From NCBI GenBank assembly GCA_020073465.1, contig JAIQFC010000018.1:1-64000 (forward strand): a stretch of 64,000 bases of DNA. Direction: 5' to 3'. Position 1 is the first letter of the stretch. Each line of letters opens with the position of its first letter. Below the pieces are notes generated by a model. It had not been told where the DNA came from and searched no databases. It was given only the letters and a program-made list of their open reading frames with translations. Origin of the DNA: Terriglobia bacterium (GTDB lineage Bacteria > Acidobacteriota > Terriglobia > Terriglobales > Acidobacteriaceae). The position numbers and the translations under genes were made by a program. This document shows positions 52,721 through 62,526 of this stretch, one piece after another.

Positions 52721-54082
52721 TTAACAGCGAACGATCTTGGGTGATGAAATGCCACGCGTGGCATTTCGTGTGTCGATGACCAACCTCGCGTCACGGACGA
52801 TGCGTTGATAGTCATAGTCAGAGTGATCGGTGAGAATGGCGACGCAGTCATACTGCTGCAAATCGTCTAACGGAGCGGAGACCATGTTGAGGTCGTACTT
52901 ACGCCCCCGGCCGATGACCGGCACGTAAGGATCGTTGTAGCTGACGATCGATCCCTCTCTCCGCAGCAATTCGATGACGGTAAGAGCAGGAGACTCGCGC
53001 AGGTCGTCCACATCTTTCTTATAGGCTACGCCGAGGATGAGCACGTGGGTGCCGGGCAGAGGCTGAGCGCGATGGTTAAGAGATGACGAGATCGCACTCA
53101 CGACGTGATAAGGCATTGAAGCGTTGATCTCCCCAGCCAGTTCTATGAAACGCGTCTCGAAGTCCCACTCTTTCGCCTTCCATGAAAGATAGAAAGGATC
53201 TACAGGAATGCAGTGGCCACCGAGACCGGGGCCGGGATAAAATGCCTGGAAGCCAAACGGTTTTGTACGAGCGGCGTCAATGACCTCCCAGATGTCGATG
53301 CCCATTCTCAGGCAGAGCAACTTCAGTTCATTAACGAGCGCGATGTTGACGCAGCGGTAGATGTTCTCGAGAAGCTTGGTCATCTCGGCAACGGCTGGAG
53401 TCGAGACGGGAATCGTACGATTGAAAATAGAGCCGTAAAGAGCACAGCCCAACTCCGTGGCTGCCGGCCCTAATCCGCCGACAACCTTGGGGATGTCGCG
53501 GCGTGCGACTGTGTTGTTGCCGGGGTCTTCGCGCTCCGGAGAGAAGGCTACATAGAATGTGTTTTCGTCATTTTCACGGTTGCGTTCTGCCCGCAATCCG
53601 CGAGGGTTCTTACGCTCAAGGATCGGAACTACAATTTCTTCCGTGGTGCCAGGGTAGGTCGTGCTCTCGAGAACCACTAACTGCCCGGGTTGCAGGTGGG
53701 GCGCGATGGCGTCCACAGTCGAGGTGATGTAGGAGAGATCCGGGCCGCGATGCTCATCGAGAGGCGTAGGAACGCAAATGATGATTGCGTCCATGCTGTC
53801 CAATTGCGAGTAGTCTCCCGTGGCACGGAATCCGCGCTCTCGTGCCATTTGAATCTCGGTACCGGGTATGCGGTGGATGTAGGACTCTCCACGCGACAAG
53901 AAGTCGACTTTCCTGGAGTCAATGTCGAACCCCGTAACTGCGAACCACTCTTCGCTGAGCAACAGCGCCAAGGGCAGACCCACGTAACCCATACCCATGA
54001 TGCCGACACGCGCGGTACGGTCCTGGATGCTGGAATGCAGTTGTGCGCGGGGGGAACTGATAATGGCACTGGTGGTGGGCAT
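52721..54082 (-). CDS. Nucleotide-sugar (UDP-ManNAc/UDP-Glc type) dehydrogenase
   Basis: Oxidises a UDP-hexose at C6 to the uronic acid. It has 453 residues. The NAD-binding Rossmann loop is VGIMGMGYVGLPLALLL. The catalytic Cys is in GPGLGGHCIPVDPFYLSWK, with a central KLLENIYRCVNIALVNELK. It resembles the WecC/WbpA group (UDP-N-acetylhexosamine dehydrogenases). The same cluster holds WecB, which makes UDP-ManNAc, so UDP-ManNAcA is a likely product. A C5-epimerase-like gene nearby fits a uronic-acid polymer. Confidence 0.92.
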   Translation of the reverse strand: MPTTSAIISSPRAQLHSSIQDRTARVGIMGMGYVGLPLALLLSEEWFAVTGFDIDSRKVDFLSRGESYIHRIPGTEIQMARERGFRATGDYSQLDSMDAIIICVPTPLDEHRGPDLSYITSTVDAIAPHLQPGQLVVLESTTYPGTTEEIVVPILERKNPRGLRAERNRENDENTFYVAFSPEREDPGNNTVARRDIPKVVGGLGPAATELGCALYGSIFNRTIPVSTPAVAEMTKLLENIYRCVNIALVNELKLLCLRMGIDIWEVIDAARTKPFGFQAFYPGPGLGGHCIPVDPFYLSWKAKEWDFETRFIELAGEINASMPYHVVSAISSSLNHRAQPLPGTHVLILGVAYKKDVDDLRESPALTVIELLRREGSIVSYNDPYVPVIGRGRKYDLNMVSAPLDDLQQYDCVAILTDHSDYDYQRIVRDARLVIDTRNATRGISSPKIVRC

Positions 54083-54191
54083 AATCTCCTCCGCAATCCG
54101 TGATTGGCTTGTCTCTATGGGGAAGGCGCTCGGTCAGTCTCGGCACGTAACAGGCTAAGGCGAGAAAGTTGGTGGATACGGCTCTCTTCAC

Positions 54192-55190
54192 TTATTTATG
54201 GGTGATTTCGGTTATGGCTTCGACGAGTATGGGGGGCTGGTGGAGATATGCGGTCGCCCTGCGTTTGGAATCAATGGCGTCATAGACAGCCTGAACCTGC
54301 TCGCAAGTCAGTTCGCTTCTGGGCGCGACATCCTTTGGGGCGAAGCCGTGATTCTTGCCGTAGAGACAGAGATCGAAGGCGCGCAAGGGGACGGAAAAAT
54401 AGAATTCCTCCTGCGACTGGGCCAGCGGAAAGGTGTCGGTGGTCGGGGAGCGACCGCGGATTTCCGCCGGCAGATCGAAATATTCCGCCAGTTGCTGGAC
54501 CTGTGATTTGTACAGGTGGGCAATGGGCTTGAAATCGGCCGCGCTGTCCCCGTTCTTGACGAAGAAACCCTGGTCGAATTCCAATCGATTGGGCGTGCCC
54601 GCCACCGCGTACTGGAGGCAGTCCGCGTAGTAGTACTCGAGCATGGCACGCACCCGCTGCTTGAAATTGCTGGCGGCCACGATCTCCAGATAAGCGTCGG
54701 CGTTGAGGTGAATCTTTCTTAACGCACCGTCAGGAAACTCGACTACCAGAGATGGGAGCGAGTATCGCGCGCCCCTGGTCAGATCAGCCATTACGAGTTT
54801 GCATTTGTAGTGGGAGTCGAACCCGGGAACGAGCTGGCGTATTGCGTCATCACGGCGCTGATAGCAGCCCACGGCTTCGAGCATCCCGGTGATATCTTCG
54901 GCCGTAGTACGGATCTGGAGATGGTCCGCGAGCATCCCTCCCAATCGAAGGCTATCGTCGGAACATTCACGCTCGGGCATCATTAGTCCCATTACGTGTT
55001 CACGGCCCAGGGCCCGCACGCACAACGCCGCGACCACACTGCTGTCGATTCCGCCCGAGAGTCCTACGACAACCCCTTTTCTCTTCAGTCGCGAAAGAAC
55101 AACATCATGAATCGCAACCTCGATTTCGCGAGACACGGATGCAGGATCGACTTGCAGCCAGTCCATCACGTTCGCTTGTGCAAATGTCAT
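54192..55190 (-). CDS. NAD+ synthase-like amidotransferase (NadE family)
   Basis: A 332-residue ATP-pyrophosphatase of the NH3-dependent NAD+ synthase family. The P-loop is VVGLSGGIDSSVVAAL. The region NFKQRVRAMLEYYYAD and GDSAADFKPIAHLYKSQVQ matches NadE well. It overlaps the acyl-CoA ligase stop by 4 bases, so it is coupled to that gene. As a second NadE-like gene in a polysaccharide locus it might amidate an acyl or sugar carboxylate instead of making NAD, but its sequence keeps the NadE signatures. Confidence 0.85.
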   Translation of the reverse strand: MTFAQANVMDWLQVDPASVSREIEVAIHDVVLSRLKRKGVVVGLSGGIDSSVVAALCVRALGREHVMGLMMPERECSDDSLRLGGMLADHLQIRTTAEDITGMLEAVGCYQRRDDAIRQLVPGFDSHYKCKLVMADLTRGARYSLPSLVVEFPDGALRKIHLNADAYLEIVAASNFKQRVRAMLEYYYADCLQYAVAGTPNRLEFDQGFFVKNGDSAADFKPIAHLYKSQVQQLAEYFDLPAEIRGRSPTTDTFPLAQSQEEFYFSVPLRAFDLCLYGKNHGFAPKDVAPRSELTCEQVQAVYDAIDSKRRATAYLHQPPILVEAITEITHK

Positions 55191-56764
55191 GACAAGACCC
55201 CACTACAGGTTTTGACATCCTCGGCAATCAGTTCTCGCTTGGCGATCTTGCCGTTTGCGGACTTTGGGAGCGTCTGCATGAACCGCACAAGTTTGGGGAT
55301 CATGAAGTCTTCGAGGTGCTCGGCGCAGAAGGCCAGCAACTCCCTTTCGTCGGCCTTGGCGCCCGCCTTCAGGCTGACGTAGGCACAAATCGCATTGCCA
55401 AGGACCGGATCTGGAAGCCCAACCACAGCTGCTTCCGCAACCTTGGGATGGCCATGCAGAAGGTCCTCAATCTCCCGCGGACTAACTTTTTCTCCTCGCG
55501 TTTTTATGATGTCGTCTCTTCGCCCGACGAAATAAAGGTATCCGTCCTCATCGGCCCGAAATAAGTCGCCGGTGTATAGCACCTTTTCGTTGCCAAACGG
55601 CCCAGGCCTGAGAACCTTCTCGGTCTCCTCCGGGAGTCCCCAGTATCCCTTCATGACGTTGGAGCCGCGTACCACCAGTTCCCCCGCCACTCCCGGCGGC
55701 ACGCGCTGGCCTTGCTCATTCACAATGTAGACTTCTTCGTTGGGCATCCCCCGGCCGATGGATTCTGGGCGATGATCAATCTGGTCGGGGGGCAAGTAAG
55801 AGACGCGTTTGCATTCGGTGAGTCCGTACATGGAATAGAGTCTGACGTTGGGAAAAATCTCACGCAGCTTGCGAATGTGTTCAACCGGTAAAGCAGCGGC
55901 GGTGTTCGTGATGTAACGCAGGTGGGGAAAGCTGTAGTTCTCCAGCTTCAGTTGAAGCAAGATTGAGCAGATTGTGGGAACGATTGGGAATCCGGTGATT
56001 CGCTCCCGTATCAGCGTTTCGATCGTGGCATACGGATAAGCGAAAGACGACTCCAAGACAAGCGTGCCTCCAATCTTGATCGCCATCAAGAGTTGGTACA
56101 GGCCATAGTCGAACGAGAGCGGAAGCAGATTAATAATGATGTCTTCGGAAGTGTTCTCCAGGTAGGTGGTGATGGAGGTCGCTGCCGAAACGATGTTCAG
56201 GTGCGTGATCATGACGCCTTTGGGTCGGCCCGTGGACCCAGAGGTGTAGATCAGCGCAGCTAGATCAACATCGATGTTTGCACTAAGGCAGCGTTGGTTT
56301 GGTTGGCCTTGCATTGCTGTGGCCAACGCTAGCCAACGCTGCCCAACCGGCGCTGAGGGGAGAGGGCCTTGGGAAGCGCCGGCAATCAGTACGGTGTGCA
56401 AAGACGGCACATCGTTTGCAGCACCAAGGACGGTGGGCATCAGATGGTCTGTACTGATCACGGCCGTAGCGCCGCAATCATTGAGAATGTAGGCGAGTTT
56501 GTCGTGCTTTGTGGTCGGATTGACCAGCACGAAGACGCCCGCCGCTTTCAGGGTGGCAAACACTGCCAGCGCAGTCTCCGCGCAGTTGGGGGCGTACACC
56601 ACCACTCTGTCCCAGCGCTGCAGGCCGTTCTCTATCAAAGCATGCGCGATCTGGTTGGAACCCTCTTCCAATTGCGCGTAAGTCAGCCGTTGCGATTCGC
56701 AAACGAGCGCGGTCTTGTCAGGAGTCCGCTCTGCACTTCGTTCCAGAAATTCCTCTACTTGCAT
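55187..56764 (-). CDS. AMP-forming acyl-CoA/acyl-ACP ligase
   Basis: Activates a carboxylic acid as acyl-AMP and transfers it to CoA or to the adjacent ACP. It has 525 residues. The ATP motif is LIYTSGSTGRPKGVM. The adenylation hallmarks are YSMYGLTECKRVSYL, YTGDLFRADEDGYLYFVGR and the C-terminal catalytic Lys in PKSANGKIAKREL. GAGGG lies 6 nt before the ATG at 56764. Similar ligases occur with ACP and asparagine-synthase-type amidotransferases in exosortase-linked EPS loci. The ACP gene lies upstream after a 157-bp gap. Confidence 0.92.
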   Translation of the reverse strand: MQVEEFLERSAERTPDKTALVCESQRLTYAQLEEGSNQIAHALIENGLQRWDRVVVYAPNCAETALAVFATLKAAGVFVLVNPTTKHDKLAYILNDCGATAVISTDHLMPTVLGAANDVPSLHTVLIAGASQGPLPSAPVGQRWLALATAMQGQPNQRCLSANIDVDLAALIYTSGSTGRPKGVMITHLNIVSAATSITTYLENTSEDIIINLLPLSFDYGLYQLLMAIKIGGTLVLESSFAYPYATIETLIRERITGFPIVPTICSILLQLKLENYSFPHLRYITNTAAALPVEHIRKLREIFPNVRLYSMYGLTECKRVSYLPPDQIDHRPESIGRGMPNEEVYIVNEQGQRVPPGVAGELVVRGSNVMKGYWGLPEETEKVLRPGPFGNEKVLYTGDLFRADEDGYLYFVGRRDDIIKTRGEKVSPREIEDLLHGHPKVAEAAVVGLPDPVLGNAICAYVSLKAGAKADERELLAFCAEHLEDFMIPKLVRFMQTLPKSANGKIAKRELIAEDVKTCSGVLS

Positions 56765-56921
56765 ACAGCCCTCATGTGGTGAGCCCCATATCGCAAACTG
56801 GATGCACGGTATTGGGGTTGCCTCTTCAGACTCACGTTGTTTACGTTTGCATGCCGCCCAGCAGGCCGCAAACCGAAGTACGGTACTTCTTTGTGGATGA
56901 GTCCCTCCGGATTGAAGCGCT

Positions 56922-57221
56922 TCATTCTGAATGCACAGGCTCCCGGCGAGCCGAACACTCACCGGTGGCCTGCTTCTGCTCAAGCTTTCTACGCGTGAAT
57001 TGGGTCAGGCGTGCGACAGAATCGAGGTTTTGAGGTAAGAGATCGGAGTCTTCGACTACGATGTCATACTTCTTCTCGAGAAAACTGACCAATTCAAGCG
57101 TTCCGGTAGAGTCGATGATTCCCATACCGAGCATTGAATCATCGTCGGAAAAACCGTTGTCTCGGCCGTAGAGAAAATTGTCGACTACGAAGCGGCGCAG
57201 CTCATGGTCAATTTGCCGCAC
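56922..57221 (-). CDS. Acyl carrier protein
   Basis: A 99-residue carrier with the pantetheine serine in GMGIIDSTGTLELVSFLEKKY. GTG start at 57221 with GGAGG 7 nt upstream; it overlaps the AsnB coding end by 37 bp. Unlike the three ACPs of the megasynthase it keeps the canonical Ser. It likely carries the acyl group activated by the ligase downstream. The C-terminal ~20 residues are polar and extend past the usual ~80-residue ACP. Confidence 0.9.
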   Translation of the reverse strand: MRQIDHELRRFVVDNFLYGRDNGFSDDDSMLGMGIIDSTGTLELVSFLEKKYDIVVEDSDLLPQNLDSVARLTQFTRRKLEQKQATGECSARREPVHSE

Positions 57222-59152
57222 GACAAACCTCCTAGCTCAAACTCTTCAATAAACTGACGAAGTAAAATTTGCGTGGAGAGAATGCCCACGAGAGCCATGT
57301 CATCCTTGACGCCGATGGCACGACCGGTCTTGAACTTATCGACTAGCCGGTTCACGGACGCAAAATCGAAGACACCATCGGCCTTGACCGTTTCGGGCGA
57401 CAACAATTCGTGCACATACTCCGGCGTGGTTCGCGCGAAGAAACTCTTGCCGTCTGGAGCCCGGTAGGGCTGTTTCGGCCTGTTGAGAACCGCAGGAGGG
57501 AGCAGATGGCCGAACGCACGCTTCAAGATGTACTTCTCGTTCAGCACCTTCATTTTTAGATGAGGTGGCATCCGCGCACCCAGTTCGACAATCCTGTAGT
57601 CGAGGAATGGGTGCCGTGCCTCCACCGAATGTGCCATCCCCACGCGATCTCCTTGCGATGACAGGATGTAGCCTGGGAGCAGGAATGTGGTTTCAAGATA
57701 CTGAGCCTGGGAAAATCCGTCCCATCGAGAAAAGGTTGGGGGAAGGCAGGATGCCAACTCAAGTTGGCAGTCGTAGTCCCCCAGTGCGGTTCTAACATCC
57801 TCGGAGAAAAAGACCTTCAGCCTGGAGGTCAGGTCCCACCTCGGCAAGTGAGAGAAGAATGGACTTTCGAGGTCTTCCGGGCGCGCGCGAAAGAAGCTCT
57901 GCAGATAAACGTCGGACTGCTGCTGAAGCTTGCTCTGATAGGGATAGAGGCGACGTAACAAGCGAGACCGATGTTTCGATTCAGGTTGCTCTGCCCAGAA
58001 TCTGCGGATCTTGGCCTCCTTATATATGTCGTAGCCACCGAAGACTTCATCTGCACCCTCTCCCGTAAGCACGACCTTGAAACCTGCATCCCATACCAGC
58101 TTGGACAGCAGGAACATGGGAACTGGAGCCGCCCTGATAACCGGCTTCTCGGTGTGCCAGATCACCTCTGGAAACGTGCGGGCGATATCGGGATAGTCGC
58201 AGCTGATCTGGGAGTGCGCAGTGTTCAGGAAGGCAATCGCTTCACGCTGAAACGTGCTTTCGTCCAGTTCTTTTGCGGAAAAACCAATCGAGAACGTGCG
58301 AAGCGAGGTGGTCGACACTCGATTGATCAAAGCAGTGATGATGGTGGAATCCAATCCACCACTCAGGTATGCGCCCACCGGAACATCGGAACGCAGTCGA
58401 ATGCGCGTAGCATCCAGCAGTAAGTCCTGCAATCGCTCCGCGTGCTCCTGTTCCGAAGTGCCATTCCCGGCAGAGGCGTCGAAATCCAACTGCCAATAGC
58501 GATGAAGCGTGAGTTCGCCATCCTTGAAAGTCAGGGAGTGACCTGGTGGCAGTTCATGGATGCCTCGGAAGATTGTGCGTGGTGGGACCGTACACCAGAA
58601 GGTAAAGACCTGATCGAGTCCGACAAGGTCCAATTCACGGGGAACACCAGGATGAGCAAGGATGGACTTGATCTCGGAGCCGAAAACTAAGTCATTACCC
58701 ACCGACGCGTAAAACAGTGGTCGAACGCCTAAGCGATCGCGCGACAGAAAGAGCTTGCGCTGCCGGCTATCCCAGAGGGCGAACCCCCATTGCCCGTTCA
58801 TCATGCGGACACAGTCTTCGCCTTCTTCTTCGTACAGATGGAGTATTACCTCGGTGTCCGACTGTGTGGCGAACCGATGTCCACTCTGGAGCAATTCCTG
58901 GCGGAGCTCAACGTAGTTGAAGATCTCACCATTGAATGTTATCCACAGCGACCGGTCTTCGTTGTGCATTGGCTGCTGGCCCGTACTCAGGTCAATGATG
59001 CTTAGCCTGGCGTGAGCCAGCCCAATGCCATGATCGGAATAGACACCAGAGTCGTCGGGGCCCCGATGCCGCACCAGGCTGATCATTTTCCTCAGCAGGC
59101 GCGGATCACCTTTGGCGTCGTCTGAATGGCAGACTCCCGCGATTCCACACAT
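57185..59152 (-). CDS. asnB: Glutamine-dependent asparagine synthase family amidotransferase
   Basis: A 655-residue two-domain enzyme. Cys2 (MCGIAGVCHSDD) is the N-terminal glutaminase nucleophile, with the conserved RHRGPDDSG and FNGEIFNYVELR. The synthase domain carries the ATP-pyrophosphate loop SGGLDSTIITAL and GEGADEVFGGYD. In EPS loci this family is thought to amidate a sugar or acyl carboxylate, as in the exosortase-A-associated amidotransferase group. A housekeeping asparagine synthase is possible. It starts a string of four genes (asnB, acp, ligase, nadE-like). Confidence 0.92.
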   Translation of the reverse strand: MCGIAGVCHSDDAKGDPRLLRKMISLVRHRGPDDSGVYSDHGIGLAHARLSIIDLSTGQQPMHNEDRSLWITFNGEIFNYVELRQELLQSGHRFATQSDTEVILHLYEEEGEDCVRMMNGQWGFALWDSRQRKLFLSRDRLGVRPLFYASVGNDLVFGSEIKSILAHPGVPRELDLVGLDQVFTFWCTVPPRTIFRGIHELPPGHSLTFKDGELTLHRYWQLDFDASAGNGTSEQEHAERLQDLLLDATRIRLRSDVPVGAYLSGGLDSTIITALINRVSTTSLRTFSIGFSAKELDESTFQREAIAFLNTAHSQISCDYPDIARTFPEVIWHTEKPVIRAAPVPMFLLSKLVWDAGFKVVLTGEGADEVFGGYDIYKEAKIRRFWAEQPESKHRSRLLRRLYPYQSKLQQQSDVYLQSFFRARPEDLESPFFSHLPRWDLTSRLKVFFSEDVRTALGDYDCQLELASCLPPTFSRWDGFSQAQYLETTFLLPGYILSSQGDRVGMAHSVEARHPFLDYRIVELGARMPPHLKMKVLNEKYILKRAFGHLLPPAVLNRPKQPYRAPDGKSFFARTTPEYVHELLSPETVKADGVFDFASVNRLVDKFKTGRAIGVKDDMALVGILSTQILLRQFIEEFELGGLSCGKLTMSCAAS

Positions 59153-59215
59153 ATAGTTAATCCACCGATTTCCGTCTTTGACTTGAGTTGTCGTGTGATG
59201 CCGCTGGTTCTGGCG

Positions 59216-61393
59216 TCACTGGACAGTGATAGTTGCGTTGGCCTGAACCGCACCCGCTGTGGCAGTGATGACTGCGGTACCCGTGCCGGTACTCATGATC
59301 ATGCCGGACGGAAGAACTATGGCGACAGTAGGATCGGACGAGTGCCACACCACTCCCGGGACCGGGTGTACGCTGAGGTCGCTGAAAGTGCCCATCGCGG
59401 TGAACTGCTGGCAGTCACCCAGGACAAGCGGAGCATTGCCCGGAGTGACGGTCAGCGCGGTAAGGCTGTCTGCCGTCACGGTGAGAGTGGTCGTGGTCGT
59501 AACGGTTTGCGAACCTCCGTCCACAGAGCCATACATCGCCGCGATCGTGGCTTTTCCCTGCGCAGCAGCCACGGCCGTTCCGGAGCGGTCCACAAGTGTC
59601 AGTGTGGGCTGCGAGGAGGTCCAGTGCACCGCATTTGAGACGTCCACCACGGAGCCGTCATCGAAGGTTGCGAACGCCTTGAGTGCTTGGGCGGCGCCCC
59701 TAGGGACGGATGCATCGTCGGGGTCGATTGCCAGGCTTACGGCCCGCGCTTTGGTCACTGTCAATTGTGTGTAGGCAGTCTTGCAGCAAGTCTCCCCATA
59801 GATTTTCCCGATCCCCGGCGTGCGTGCAGTGACGATGCCAGCTAGCGTTGTAGTTGCCATGGTGATCGGAGACGTGAACCAGCGTGGCGCGTCCAGCACT
59901 TTCTTGCTCCCGTCGCTCAGATTGCTAAAGAGCGAGTACTGCAACTTCGCTCCCTGTGGCAAGGTGACATTGGCCGGTTGAACCTCCACTGAGTCCACCG
60001 TCAGTGAAGACACCTGGAGCGTAGTAGAGCCTCGGGTGTTCCCCAAGGAAGCGGCAATGGTCGTCGATCCGGTTGCATTGCTGCTAGCCAGTCCGAGTTT
60101 ACTCACAGTCACGATTCGAGGATCATTCGTCCACCAGAGTGCGACTGGTGTGATGTCGATTGAAGTTCCGTCATTGAACTTCCCGACCGCGTGCAGCTGT
60201 TTGCGACTAAGGATAGGTACCGATGGCACCGCGGGTGCGACGGCGATTGTTTCCAGGGTGGCGCCGGTGACGGATAGATTGCTCGATCCAGTGACGCCCC
60301 CAACGCTCGCGGAAACGGTGACCGAGCCTGGAGCAGCAGCGAGGGCCCATCCACTGCTGTTGATCGCTGCTACTGAACCGTTGTTCGAACTCCAGTCCAC
60401 CACAGGCAACTCCACCATGCTGCCGTCGGCAAGAATACCTTCGGCCGTAAACTGCTGTCCTGTGCTGGCAGGAACGGAGGCAGTGGCCGGACTTACCACC
60501 ACGGTAACCAGCTTAGCCGGCAGGATTGTCAGCACGGTCGAGCCCTCAGTCGCGCCGACTTTGGCGGTGATGGTGGTGGAACCACTCTGTAGCGGGGACA
60601 CGACACCATCCGCGGTCGTAGAGGCGATTGCCGTGTTGGAACTGCTCCACGTGGCTGACACAAGCTCATGCGTGCTGTAGTCATCGAAAGTGCCCAGCGC
60701 CACAAAGCGGTGCACCACACCTAGCCCGGTGACAGGTTGATACGGCAGCACTGCGATACGCACAAGCAATGCGGTAGAGACGACCATACTGGCTGATCCG
60801 GAGACGGTACCCGAGCTCGTGGTAACCGTAGAGGTAACCGTAGCCGTCCCGCTGGCCAGCGCCGTGGCCAGACCGGTGGCGGAAATCGTGACCTTTGAGT
60901 CGTCCGATGAGGTCCATGCGACCAGATCGTTCACTTCACGCGCCGTCCCGTCGGTGTAGCGACCCAAAGCCACAAGTTGCTGAGTCGTGTTGGCCGGCGT
61001 ACTGGGTGCGGAGGGTGATATATCGATTCTGGACACTTCGGCGTCCCCCACGGTCAAGTCGATGGTGTCGGTCAACGTATTCATGGTCGCGGTGATCACA
61101 GCGGATCCCTTGGAGACCCCAGTGACGTCGCCGAGCGCACTCACGGTTGCGATACTCGCCGACGAGGAAGCCCAGCTCACTTTGTCGGTAAAGTCATGCG
61201 TGGTTCCATCGCTATAGGAGCCGATCACCGTGAGGCTCCGGGTTCCTCCCAACGGCACGGTAGTGGAGTTTGTAGATATCTGAATCGAGGCGAGGGTAGG
61301 CGCAGGAGTGATGTGGTCACTTCCTGAACCGCCACAACTCAAAAGTACTACGCCAGCAGACAGAGTAAGAATAAGAAGTAGGCCTGTTTTCAT
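59216..61393 (-). CDS. Lipoprotein with eight bacterial Ig-like (Big_2) repeats
   Basis: About 725 residues. A lipoprotein signal (MKTGLLLILTLSAGVVLLSC) places the mature Cys in LLSC-GGSG. Eight repeats of about 85-90 residues follow, each with a strand such as LASIQISTNSTTVPLGG, a turn YSDGTTHDFT and a TATVSALGDVTG-like core. The sixth is the most diverged and has a CC pair (GETCCKTAYTQ). It is probably a surface adhesin or part of the matrix. I chose the ATG at 61393 because GAGG lies 6 nt upstream. It lies between the epimerase and asnB genes on the same strand. Confidence 0.88.
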   Translation of the reverse strand: MKTGLLLILTLSAGVVLLSCGGSGSDHITPAPTLASIQISTNSTTVPLGGTRSLTVIGSYSDGTTHDFTDKVSWASSSASIATVSALGDVTGVSKGSAVITATMNTLTDTIDLTVGDAEVSRIDISPSAPSTPANTTQQLVALGRYTDGTAREVNDLVAWTSSDDSKVTISATGLATALASGTATVTSTVTTSSGTVSGSASMVVSTALLVRIAVLPYQPVTGLGVVHRFVALGTFDDYSTHELVSATWSSSNTAIASTTADGVVSPLQSGSTTITAKVGATEGSTVLTILPAKLVTVVVSPATASVPASTGQQFTAEGILADGSMVELPVVDWSSNNGSVAAINSSGWALAAAPGSVTVSASVGGVTGSSNLSVTGATLETIAVAPAVPSVPILSRKQLHAVGKFNDGTSIDITPVALWWTNDPRIVTVSKLGLASSNATGSTTIAASLGNTRGSTTLQVSSLTVDSVEVQPANVTLPQGAKLQYSLFSNLSDGSKKVLDAPRWFTSPITMATTTLAGIVTARTPGIGKIYGETCCKTAYTQLTVTKARAVSLAIDPDDASVPRGAAQALKAFATFDDGSVVDVSNAVHWTSSQPTLTLVDRSGTAVAAAQGKATIAAMYGSVDGGSQTVTTTTTLTVTADSLTALTVTPGNAPLVLGDCQQFTAMGTFSDLSVHPVPGVVWHSSDPTVAIVLPSGMIMSTGTGTAVITATAGAVQANATITVQ

Positions 61394-61563
61394 TTTGTCC
61401 TCATTCCCGTCAGGTGCGAGCGGCAATCCGTCGTACCTGATCTAGGAGAATCATCGTGCTGTCAGAATCTGGGGGAGGAACTGAGACGAACTCGAATTGC
61501 ACAAGACGAAGAAGGGCGCCTGACTCGTGGACCCAAGAAAGGGAAGCAATGACGATGCGATTG

Positions 61564-62526
61564 TTATCGCACCATGGCTTCAGGCGGGTTTCGGAGCTTC
61601 TGAAACCCCTTGGCCACCACCGCACGCAGCCGATCTCCGGCATGCTTCCCGTAGTCTTCGAAGCGGTCGACAGTCGCTGCGAACCCAGGCGGTAAATCCG
61701 GAAAGCTCTTTTGCATTATGCGCAGCTGGGCAATATGAAGCCGATGATAAAAAGGGCTGGCAAGCGTACTGGAGCGATCGTAATACGACCAGAATCCTGC
61801 ATCGAACTTGGGGAGAAAAGCGGTCAGCGCGTGAACGGTTGACTCGAGCGCGTTACGAAACCTTTCCTCGTGCACTACAAAGACCAGATCGTAGAGCCCA
61901 TAAAGAGCAAAAATCCAGCCATTCAAGACGGTGTTGGGCTGCTGCAGCGGTACTTCCTCGAGAACAATACCTTCAGAGAGGAACCTTGCGGTGCCCCCTG
62001 CGGCGGTTGCTGTGAGCATGAGCTTCGCTGCGGCAACCGCCGCGGAAAGATACTCCTCTCGACCTCCGACCGTGTACGCACGACATAACAATGAGATTCC
62101 CTGTCCCTGGCTCATGGCCGAGTATGCGGACATAGTTGCTCCGTCTGTTTCTGGAACCCTCCAGCCACCACGTTCGTCTTGTGTCTTGAAAGCCCAGTCT
62201 GCAATCTGATCAAACTGACATAGTTGAGCGAGGTTGTGCCTCCCGGACTCGAGCCAGAGATCCCAATGTCCCAATCCCTTTTGCAGAACCGTAACCGGGA
62301 AGTACTGCAGCTTGTCATTCAAAATAGCCAACGGCAGACCACGGCTGTCCACGTGACCTTTCCAGCTTGTTTTCCCCGTCAGATCGTTGAAGTACCCCTC
62401 TAACTTGCCTGGAACAAACTGTTTGCCTTCACCCTGAGCCAGGTGCCAGTAGCTATGACCCGCAGCCATGGCGCTCCAATGACGAAGCATGGACCAATAG
62501 ATACCGTACTTAGACTGGGCATTCAC
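61564..62526 (-). CDS. D-glucuronyl C5-epimerase-like protein
   Basis: About 320 residues resembling the C-terminal domain of glucuronyl C5-epimerases that act on heparosan-like polymers. Seen are YGIYWSMLRHWSAMAAGHSY, a (WAFKTQDERGGWRVP)-type alpha-barrel region and NTVLNGWIFALYGLYDL. The start is uncertain: a GTG at 62526 overlaps the wecB end by 17 bp and begins just before the conserved part, while an ATG at 62571 overlaps by about 60 bp. It would change uronic acid configuration in the EPS. No separate sulfotransferase genes are visible. Confidence 0.75.
   Translation of the reverse strand: MNAQSKYGIYWSMLRHWSAMAAGHSYWHLAQGEGKQFVPGKLEGYFNDLTGKTSWKGHVDSRGLPLAILNDKLQYFPVTVLQKGLGHWDLWLESGRHNLAQLCQFDQIADWAFKTQDERGGWRVPETDGATMSAYSAMSQGQGISLLCRAYTVGGREEYLSAAVAAAKLMLTATAAGGTARFLSEGIVLEEVPLQQPNTVLNGWIFALYGLYDLVFVVHEERFRNALESTVHALTAFLPKFDAGFWSYYDRSSTLASPFYHRLHIAQLRIMQKSFPDLPPGFAATVDRFEDYGKHAGDRLRAVVAKGFQKLRNPPEAMVR

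Noticed and set aside
56765-56921. N-terminal extension of the acyl-CoA ligase up to 56983
   Set aside because: The extra 73 residues are unlike the family and overlap the ACP gene; the ATG at 56764 has a ribosome site and starts the family homology.
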